Shown: positions 13,745-19,320 of the stretch, in pieces | Position numbering within the stretch: position 1 is the stretch's first letter | Layout: every line of letters begins with the position of its first letter | From: JAAGZL01 sp050297535 | GTDB taxonomy: Bacteria; Pseudomonadota; Gammaproteobacteria; Chromatiales; Chromatiaceae | Assembly (NCBI GenBank): GCA_050297535.1 | Contig: JBNKSV010000043.1 | Span: forward strand, 1-19,320 | Length of the DNA stretch: 19,320 nt | Direction of reading: 5' to 3' | The notes under the pieces: model-generated | The model's database searches: none | Told to the model about the DNA's origin: nothing | Seen by the model: the letters and a program-made list of their open reading frames with translations, nothing else | Made by a program: the position numbers and the translations under genes

Positions 13745-14200
13745 TCAGTCTTTCTTATATTCTTTATGGCAAGACTTGCAACTCTTTGCCGTCTCTCCAA
13801 CCTGTGCAAACATGGCTTTTTGATCGCCACCTTTGCTGGCCTCTACAAGCTTGGCGACCTCCTGCTGATACTGTTCCACCTTGGCCTTATAGTCGTCGGG
13901 ATTACTCCACACTTCAGGTTTAGCCTCGGTATCTCCCTTGTCTGATCCAGGAATAAAAAACTCCCAAGGCATGCTGGACAGCGCTTCCAGATTGGCGGCG
14001 CGCTTTGCAAACTGCTCCTGATCGAAAGGCATTTTCCCCTTAGCCATAGCACCCATGGGACCAAAATTAGTAGCAATAAGGGTAAACGCTGCCTCACGCG
14101 CGGCAATTGCGCGTTCGTTAGGATCACGTTCATCGGACACAGCGACACTGGCGGCACCCAAAACAACAACAGCAATTGTTACTATAGCAATCTTCTTCAT
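13745..14200 (-). CDS. Cytochrome c'
   Basis: A periplasmic four-helix-bundle heme protein with a five-coordinate high-spin heme, known to bind NO and CO; roles in NO tolerance or electron transfer are proposed for the family. 151 residues with a Sec signal peptide (MKKIAIVTIAVVVLGAASVAVS). The heme-binding motif CKSCH (C141, C144, H145) sits near the C-terminus in the helix AKSCKSCHKEYKK, the defining placement of class II cytochromes c. The N-terminal helix (AIAAREAAFTLIATNFGPMGAMAKG) and ANLEALSSMPWEFF match family conservation. Ribosome binding site AGGTAAGG directly upstream of the ATG. It has its own promoter region (14245-14339) and terminator, so it is probably a highly expressed single-gene unit. 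Confidence 0.94.
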   Translation of the reverse strand: MKKIAIVTIAVVVLGAASVAVSDERDPNERAIAAREAAFTLIATNFGPMGAMAKGKMPFDQEQFAKRAANLEALSSMPWEFFIPGSDKGDTEAKPEVWSNPDDYKAKVEQYQQEVAKLVEASKGGDQKAMFAQVGETAKSCKSCHKEYKKD

Positions 14201-14244
14201 GACCTTACCTATCTCCGTTTAGTTAATATTTAATCGAATAACGG

Positions 14245-14279
14245 CAACGTTAAAACCTTACAACGTTCTAACTATTATA
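14245..14279 (-). promoter_or_regulatory. Cytochrome c' promoter -10 with flanking CAACGTT repeats
   Basis: TATAAT on the minus strand (14274-14279) is a perfect -10; the -35 is poor. CAACGTT occurs twice (14245-14251 and 14261-14267), 16 bp apart, just at and after the expected start of transcription. Such a repeat could be a repressor site. A visual call only. Confidence 0.45.
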
Positions 14280-14324
14280 AGTAGGTATATATTAAACCAA
14301 TCTTAATTAGCCGATAAAAGCAGT

Positions 14325-14339
14325 GTAAACATTGTTTAC
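14325..14339. promoter_or_regulatory. 15-bp perfect palindrome, candidate operator
   Basis: GTAAACA-T-TGTTTAC (14325-14339) is perfectly symmetric. Its centre lies about 65 bp upstream of the expected cytochrome c' start point, where an activator would bind. It does not match the FNR, CRP or NsrR consensus that I know. Confidence 0.4.
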
Positions 14340-14529
14340 TTCAATATCTACGCACCAAGAGACCATATACTGATACCCTGGTTCAACAAAATGGCAACTG
14401 AAATCTGATTTTGAGCCAATATGACCGGGAATTTCCTGACCCACGCCTATGCAGACATCATTATTTGCCCCATACCGACATTGTGAGACAATTCCGCCCT
14501 TGCCAGAGACGTAGTACCCAGATATCAAA

Positions 14530-17500
14530 ATGTCCGATCAACCAAATCCAAACGCAATGCCCTCCAGGTCTTATGATCCATCCTGTCCCCCTATTCCGCT
14601 GGCTGAGGATGAGCGTCTACAGTGGGGCCGACTATATGGAATCAGCGATGCATTTGCCATTGCCTCGGCTGCCAGGAGCTGGCATGGATTTACCCTGGTA
14701 CTGACTGAAGATGCAAAAACCGCTGCTGAATTGATCAACAGCCTGGGGTTCTTTTTTCCCAGTGAAGATATACCGATCATAAACTTTCCGGACTGGGAAA
14801 CCCTTCCCTACGATATATTTTCTCCGCTGCCAGAACTTGTTTCAGAGCGGCTCAAGACGCTCTATAGACTACCCGACATTAATAAGGGGATACTGGTCGT
14901 CCCCATCAGCACCATGCTGCAACGTTTACCGCCAAGCAGTTACGTGGAAGCAGGCAGCTTCATCTGCCGCGTAGGCGACAAACTTTCATTGGATGACACT
15001 AGAACACGACTGGAGCGCAATGGTTACCGCTGTGTCTCCCAGGTTCTGAGTCATGGTGAATTCGCCGTACGCGGTTCCCTACTGGATCTGTTTCCAATGG
15101 GCAGCATACGCCCGCTGCGCATAGATCTGTTTGACGATGAGATCGAAAGCATCCGCACCTTCGATCCGGAAACCCAACGTAGCCAGGACAAGATTGAACT
15201 GATAGAGATCCTACCGGCCCGCGAATTTCCTATGGATCAGGAGGCAATCACCAGATTTCGCCAGGCCTTTCGCAACAGCTTTGAAGGTGACCCTGGCAAC
15301 AGCATGATCTATCGTGATGTCTCGGACGGTAATGCGCCAGGTGGCCTGGAGTATTATCTGCCGCTGTTTTTTGAACAGACCGCGAGCTTGTTCGACTACC
15401 TGCCGGAAGATTACTTGACCATCCAATATAAGCAAGTTCGGGATCAGGCCGAGGATTTTCTGGAACAGGTCAGCTCCCGCTATGAGCAACGCAAACATAA
15501 TCTCGAACGCCCACTACTACCACCAAAGAAGATATTCCTGACCAGCGACGAGTTGGCTAACCGACTAAAGACAGGACGTTCAATTCAACTGCAACGCACG
15601 GAGATTGCAGCACGCGCAAAGGGTTACAAATCATTCCATAACTTCAATACCAAGACCCTGCCAGCCCTGGGATTTCAGGCCAAGACGGCCCATCCCGCCT
15701 CACTGCTACAACAGTTCATTGCGAGTGATCCTGGCAGAATATTGTTTATAGCTGAGAGTGCCGGCCGCCGGGAGGTGCTTAAAGACACCCTGGCTGGATA
15801 CGGCATAAAGACCAGCCAGGCCGATAGTTGGCAAGAGTTTCTGGAGAACCCAACCAAACTGGCCCTGGCAGTGGCGCAGCTGGAACAGGGTATGTGGCTG
15901 CCCGATCAGGGGGTTGTATTGATCACCGAGACCCAGCTCTTGGGTGATGTAGTGCGTCAGGAACGCAGACGCAAAGCAAAATTCGGTGACTCAGAACAGG
16001 TGATACGCAATCTGACCGAACTGCACATCGGGGCCCCGGCGGTACATGAAGATCATGGCGTAGGACGCTATCGTGGACTGCAGACCCTGGAAGTTGGCGG
16101 CATGCAGACCGAATTCCTGACCCTGGAATACGCCAAAGGCGACAAACTTTATGTCCCAGTCTCGTCCCTGCATCTGATCAGCCGCTACTCCGGGGCATCC
16201 CCGGATAATGCACCTCTACACCGCCTGGGAGGAGATCAGTGGGAACGCGCCAAGCGCAAGGCTGCGGAAAAGGTGCGGGACGTGGCCGCGGAACTCCTTG
16301 AGATATACGCCCGGCGCGCCGCCAATCAGGGCCACGCCTTTCCGAAACCTGGAGACGAATACGCCAGCTTTGCGGCCGCCTTCGAATTTGAAGAGACGCC
16401 GGATCAGCAACAAGCCATCGACGCAGTACTTTCCGACATGGAATCGCCGCGACATATGGAGCGGGTGATCTGCGGCGACGTGGGCTTTGGTAAGACCGAG
16501 GTGGCCATGCGCGCAGCCTTCGCAGCAGTACAGGGCAACAAGCAGGTTGCGCTTCTCGCCCCCACCACACTTCTGGCGCAACAGCATTATCAAAACTTCG
16601 CAGACCGCTTTGCTGACTGGCCGGTACGAGTAGAAGGACTATCCAGGTTTGGTACCACCAAACAACAGCAGCAGGTACTCAAAGGGCTGACTGATGGCAA
16701 GGTGGATATCGTAATCGGTACCCATAAGCTGCTGCAGAAAGACGTTAAATTCAAACGTCTTGGGCTGGTTATCATAGACGAAGAACACCGCTTCGGGGTG
16801 CGTCACAAAGAGAGTCTCAAGTCCCTGCGGGCCGAGGTGGATATCCTAACACTCACCGCCACACCTATCCCACGCACCCTGAACATGGCCCTCTCCGGAC
16901 TGTACGACCTCTCCATCATCGCCACTCCGCCGGTGGCCAGACACCCGATCAAGACCTTCGTAAGCGAGTGGAATGATGCCCTGGTGATTGAGGCATGCCA
17001 GCGTGAGATCAAACGCGGCGGTCAAATCTACTTTTTGCATAACGAAGTCAGCACTATTGAAAATATGGCCCACAAACTTGAGCAACTACTGCCGGGAGTC
17101 CGGCTACAGATAGCCCACGGCCAGATGCGGGAACGAGAACTTGAGACTGTGATGAGGGATTTCTATCACCAGCGATTCAACCTGCTGCTCTGCACCACCA
17201 TCATAGAGAGCGGCATCGACGTACCCAGCGCCAACACCATACTCATCAACCGGGCGGACAAGCTGGGGCTGGCCCAGCTGCATCAGCTCAGAGGACGCGT
17301 GGGCAGATCGCATCACCGGGCCTACGCCTATCTGCTAACTCCCACAGCCAAATGCCTGACCCCGGATGCCAGAAAACGTCTTGAAGCGATTGAATCTATG
17401 GAAGAGCTGGGAGCCGGATTCACCCTGGCCACCCACGATCTGGAAATCCGTGGCGCCGGGGAACTGCTGGGCGAGGGACAGAGCGGCCAGATCCATGAGA

Positions 17501-18027
17501 TCGGCTATACCCTGTACACCGAACTACTGGAACGGGCAGTCAAAGCCCTGAAGGCCGGACAACAGCCCAACCTGGACCGCCCCCTGGATCATGGCGCGGA
17601 GATTGACCTGCAACTACCGGCCCTGATTCCGGAAGACTATATCCCGGATGTACACACCCGCTTGGTCCTGTACAAACGCATAGCCAGCAGCCAATCCATG
17701 GAAGAACTGCGCGAGCTGCAGGTAGAGATGATAGACCGCTTCGGTCTGCTACCGCCACAAACCAAGTCTCTCATAGAGATCACCCAACTCAAGCTCAAGG
17801 CCAATCCGATGGGGATTCGCAAGCTGGAGGCCGGACCTGCCGGAGGACGCATCATCTTCGACGGGGAACCCAAGATCGACCCGGGACATCTGATCAGGCT
17901 GATTCAGGTACGCCCCAAGGAGTTCAAGTTGGACGGCTCTGACAAGATTAAATTCTTCCGTGACATGCCGGATGCAGAACAGCGCATACTGCAAGTCTCA
18001 GCCATACTGGACGAAATAAATGGTTAG
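14530..18027 (+). CDS. mfd: Transcription-repair coupling factor Mfd
   Basis: An ATP-driven DNA translocase that removes RNA polymerase stalled at lesions and recruits UvrA, starting transcription-coupled repair. 1165 residues, full length. N-terminal UvrB-homology region (about 1-340, including the WETLPYDIFSPLPELVSERL stretch). RNA-polymerase-interacting domain from about 500 (HEDHGVGRYRGL at 506 onward). RecG-like motor with Walker A GDVGFGKTE (649-657), DEEHRFGV (750 onward), TATPIPRTLNMAL, and the helicase C-lobe TTIIESGIDVPSANT with QLRGRVGRS. C-terminal D7 autoinhibitory domain. No truncation or frameshift seen. The ATG at 14530 has a weak ribosome binding site; an internal start at codon 12 is less likely. 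The csiV-type gene follows, as in other gammaproteobacteria. Confidence 0.98.
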   Translation: MSDQPNPNAMPSRSYDPSCPPIPLAEDERLQWGRLYGISDAFAIASAARSWHGFTLVLTEDAKTAAELINSLGFFFPSEDIPIINFPDWETLPYDIFSPLPELVSERLKTLYRLPDINKGILVVPISTMLQRLPPSSYVEAGSFICRVGDKLSLDDTRTRLERNGYRCVSQVLSHGEFAVRGSLLDLFPMGSIRPLRIDLFDDEIESIRTFDPETQRSQDKIELIEILPAREFPMDQEAITRFRQAFRNSFEGDPGNSMIYRDVSDGNAPGGLEYYLPLFFEQTASLFDYLPEDYLTIQYKQVRDQAEDFLEQVSSRYEQRKHNLERPLLPPKKIFLTSDELANRLKTGRSIQLQRTEIAARAKGYKSFHNFNTKTLPALGFQAKTAHPASLLQQFIASDPGRILFIAESAGRREVLKDTLAGYGIKTSQADSWQEFLENPTKLALAVAQLEQGMWLPDQGVVLITETQLLGDVVRQERRRKAKFGDSEQVIRNLTELHIGAPAVHEDHGVGRYRGLQTLEVGGMQTEFLTLEYAKGDKLYVPVSSLHLISRYSGASPDNAPLHRLGGDQWERAKRKAAEKVRDVAAELLEIYARRAANQGHAFPKPGDEYASFAAAFEFEETPDQQQAIDAVLSDMESPRHMERVICGDVGFGKTEVAMRAAFAAVQGNKQVALLAPTTLLAQQHYQNFADRFADWPVRVEGLSRFGTTKQQQQVLKGLTDGKVDIVIGTHKLLQKDVKFKRLGLVIIDEEHRFGVRHKESLKSLRAEVDILTLTATPIPRTLNMALSGLYDLSIIATPPVARHPIKTFVSEWNDALVIEACQREIKRGGQIYFLHNEVSTIENMAHKLEQLLPGVRLQIAHGQMRERELETVMRDFYHQRFNLLLCTTIIESGIDVPSANTILINRADKLGLAQLHQLRGRVGRSHHRAYAYLLTPTAKCLTPDARKRLEAIESMEELGAGFTLATHDLEIRGAGELLGEGQSGQIHEIGYTLYTELLERAVKALKAGQQPNLDRPLDHGAEIDLQLPALIPEDYIPDVHTRLVLYKRIASSQSMEELRELQVEMIDRFGLLPPQTKSLIEITQLKLKANPMGIRKLEAGPAGGRIIFDGEPKIDPGHLIRLIQVRPKEFKLDGSDKIKFFRDMPDAEQRILQVSAILDEING

Positions 18028-18090
18028 ATTTTTTTCTCCGGGTAGGAAACAATAGAATCCGTTGATCTAGATACAAAGGTGAATCTTAAT

Positions 18091-18648
18091 ATGCCAACCA
18101 CTCATAAAATCCTTCTGCTGGTTGCGGCCATTATCATCTCAGCGCCAACCTTGGCGGCAGAACAGTATGACGTGGAATTGATCATCTTTGAACGCACCGC
18201 CAAATCTGCCGGTATGAGCGAGACCTGGCCGGAAGACCCTGGAAAACCAGACATTGAGCACGCAACCCATCTGACAGATAAAGGTCCCTACGCCAGCCTG
18301 CCAAGTTCCAGACGCACCTTGAACGGCGTTGCCAAACAGATGCGGCGCGCCAGCGGCAGACCTGTACAACTAACCCACATCATCTGGCGTCAACCAGCTG
18401 CAGGGAAATTGGATGCGGTACCAATATACGTGTCCGGCAGCACCCGAACCGGCAACATGACCGGAACGGTTAGGGTATATGTCCAAAGGTATCTTCATGT
18501 AGACCTGGATCTGCTTCTGGAAACGAACAACGGACCTTCACCCGGCGTTTTTCGCATGCAGGAACATCGCAGGATGAAAAGCAAAGAACTTCACTATATC
18601 GATCATCCGATGCTTGGAGCCTTCGTTAGGATCACTCCGGTTCAATAG
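18091..18648 (+). CDS. csiV: CsiV-family periplasmic protein
   Basis: CsiV of Vibrio cholerae is a periplasmic peptidoglycan-binding protein that supports penicillin-binding protein 1A/LpoA function and cell shape. Here 185 residues with a Sec signal peptide (MPTTHKILLLVAAIIISAPTLAAEQ), so the mature protein is periplasmic. The family start of the mature part, YDVELIIFER, is present, as are the conserved HIIWRQ and a GTVRVYVQRYLHVDLDL strand pair, and a C-terminal KELHYIDHPMLGAFVRITP, all typical of the DUF/CsiV family. A GTG at 18079 is in frame, but AAGGTG lies 9 bases before the ATG at 18091, which I choose. It is 63 bp after mfd, probably co-transcribed; no terminator is clear on + after it. 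The family match is good, the function in this organism inferred. Confidence 0.85.
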   Translation: MPTTHKILLLVAAIIISAPTLAAEQYDVELIIFERTAKSAGMSETWPEDPGKPDIEHATHLTDKGPYASLPSSRRTLNGVAKQMRRASGRPVQLTHIIWRQPAAGKLDAVPIYVSGSTRTGNMTGTVRVYVQRYLHVDLDLLLETNNGPSPGVFRMQEHRRMKSKELHYIDHPMLGAFVRITPVQ

Positions 18649-18790
18649 CCGTGGTTTATCCTGAGAAATCCATTCTTAGTAAATCCAATGCCAATCGCGT
18701 GCTTCTGCCCACAAGGATGAGGGGGTTGCGATAAGACTGCCTGGAGCAGTCCTAGCCATGCACTTCGCGCCATATGGCCAGCCTTTGACC

Positions 18791-18819
18791 AAAAAAAAGA
18801 GCCACTAGGATGTGGCTCT
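18791..18819 (-). terminator. Intrinsic terminator on the minus strand
   Basis: AGAGCCAC (18798-18805) pairs with GTGGCTCT (18812-18819), loop TAGGAT; read on the minus strand the stem is followed by a run of T (complement of A18791-18797). It could end the molybdenum-carrier transcript (stop at 18999) and/or the candidate small RNA. Confidence 0.85.
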
Positions 18820-18924
18820 CAAGAAAGCTGATTTAACAGCTTAGCGCGAACGAAACTTTACAACGGCACTTTTACTAAAAAATCCCTGTCCAAATTGACA
18901 ATTACATAAATGTAACCGGTATTG
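18791..18924 (-). ncRNA. Candidate small RNA of about 130 nt
   Basis: A consensus promoter (18931-18959) fires leftward just after the molybdenum-carrier stop codon, and a strong terminator stands about 130 bp on, with no reading frame between. The transcript would contain TTACAT-TT-ATGTAA (18902-18915), AGCTG/CAGCT (18826-18841, AAGCTG and CAGCTT on +) and the terminator hairpin. It could also be a leftover of a decayed gene. No named RNA family recognised. Confidence 0.4.
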
Positions 18925-18930
18925 GGTATA

Positions 18931-18959
18931 AGCATATAATCTAATTATTTCTTTGTCAA
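18931..18959 (-). promoter_or_regulatory. Consensus sigma70-type promoter on the minus strand
   Basis: On the minus strand TTGACA (18954-18959, perfect) and TATGCT (18931-18936, 4 of 6) are separated by exactly 17 bp in AT-rich sequence. Expected start point near 18924. No coding sequence lies downstream before the terminator at 18791-18819. Confidence 0.55.
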
Positions 18960-18998
18960 TCAATAAGTTTAGATATTTCTTTAATTATTTACATAAAC

Positions 18999-19320
18999 TT
19001 ATCTACATAACTTGGCATTTCTCGCAGGTAAGATAGGTAATTTAACAACAAGCGGTAAAAGTTTTTGCAGGAGTTCGCACGCCATTCCATACGCATTAGG
19101 TTTTTTGGATGCCCTGGGCCCAGCCACATTCAAAACCGATACTTCGTTATTTTTCAACCAGTTAACAACCGAACAAATATCTTCGTTTTGCAGCATATCC
19201 ACTATAATGCAAGGCCTGCCCTGCGCCTGCGCCAACTCCACAGTAAGGGCAGTACCCCCCTCCAGGGGACCAATATTTAGGATTAAAGTGGCGTCGGAAT
19301 CACATACATTTTGTCTAGTG
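18999..19320 (-). CDS. Putative molybdenum carrier (SLOG family), 3' part, 5' end outside window
   Basis: The frame is open to the right edge; about 106 residues are visible, starting TRQNVCDSDATLILNIGPL. That opening, the EGGTALTVELAQAQGRPC stretch and VLNVAGPRASKKPNAYGMA are hallmarks of the family annotated as putative molybdenum carrier proteins, a Rossmann-like SLOG-superfamily group (cpYpsA-related). The GGTALT and NVAGPR loops would hold a nucleotide or other phosphate-bearing ligand. The molybdenum link is historical annotation (a molybdenum cofactor carrier homology) and the real ligand is unproven. Family length is about 150-170, so the first 50 or so residues are missing. Stop at 18999-19001; a minus-strand promoter and terminator follow. 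Confidence 0.82.
   Translation of the reverse strand, partial: TRQNVCDSDATLILNIGPLEGGTALTVELAQAQGRPCIIVDMLQNEDICSVVNWLKNNEVSVLNVAGPRASKKPNAYGMACELLQKLLPLVVKLPILPARNAKLCR

Larger units (their letters stand above)
14201..14529. other. Divergent intergenic region between cytochrome c' and mfd
   Basis: 329 bp. Its left half carries the minus-strand promoter signals for cytochrome c', a CAACGTT direct repeat and a 15-bp palindrome. A minus-strand frame at 14307-14528 starts only at TTG, lacks a ribosome binding site and matches nothing I recognise, so I do not call it. I see no clear mfd promoter and the ribosome binding site before 14530 is weak. Confidence 0.6.
18649..18998. other. Non-coding spacer with candidate minus-strand RNA gene
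   Basis: 350 bp between converging genes. 18649-18780 holds a small hairpin (GACTGC/GCAGTC near 18737-18753) and nothing else I can name. 18791-18959 holds a minus-strand terminator and promoter. Downstream of the promoter there is no start codon with a ribosome binding site and no reading frame of note. Confidence 0.6.

Noticed and set aside
14307..14528. Minus-strand frame of 73 codons upstream of mfd
   Set aside because: Only a TTG start, no ribosome binding site, no recognisable motif, and it covers regulatory-looking sequence.
1..19320. CRISPR array, tRNA, rRNA, insertion sequence or prophage genes
   Set aside because: No regularly spaced repeat series, cloverleaf, rRNA block, transposase or phage structural protein was seen.

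Overview
The window looks like chromosomal DNA of a gammaproteobacterium of moderate GC content. The evidence is the gene set: xseA, bioA, a full-length mfd followed directly by a csiV-type gene (a gammaproteobacterial arrangement), cytochrome c' beside a b561-type cytochrome, and a stand-alone CZB zinc protein. A respiratory, possibly sulfur-oxidising, lineage would fit, but nothing here proves that.

Layout. 1-2630: the 3' part of xseA (cut by the window edge), then a hexameric-type glutamate dehydrogenase, both on +. 2640-5560: an accessory island of four small, mostly AT-rich + strand genes (3-TM membrane protein, GNAT acetyltransferase, secreted ankyrin-repeat protein, alpha/beta hydrolase). 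They are separated by folded sites about 63-70 bp long that read as integron attC sites. The first bases of cassettes 1 and 2 are perfectly complementary (9 bp) to the R'' box at their own 3' end, as expected of excisable circular cassettes; cassette 3 matches with one mismatch. No integrase gene is present in the window, so this is best described as a CALIN (attC cluster lacking an integrase).

5617-10364: four minus-strand genes that look like one operon: a calcineurin-like metallophosphoesterase, a 758-residue fusion of a PlsC-like acyltransferase with an alpha/beta hydrolase, a small lipoprotein, and a 307-residue protein I do not recognise. The theme suggests lipid or envelope metabolism, but the substrates are unknown. 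10365-10775 is a structured non-coding stretch ending in a strong + strand terminator, followed by a promoter and bioA. 12122-12161 is a long bidirectional hairpin between bioA and the convergent CZB gene.

12231-14200, minus strand: cytochrome c', a strong terminator, a b-type cytochrome, a leader region with an operator-like palindrome, and the CZB protein. 14530-18648, plus strand: mfd and the csiV-type gene. The right end holds a minus-strand promoter and terminator about 130 bp apart with no reading frame between them (candidate small RNA), and the 3' part of a SLOG-family putative molybdenum carrier gene that runs off the window.

Most noteworthy: the cassette array, the acyltransferase-hydrolase fusion with an HX4E rather than HX4D motif, the candidate small RNA at 18791-18924, and the promoter-overlapping palindrome upstream of the CZB gene.
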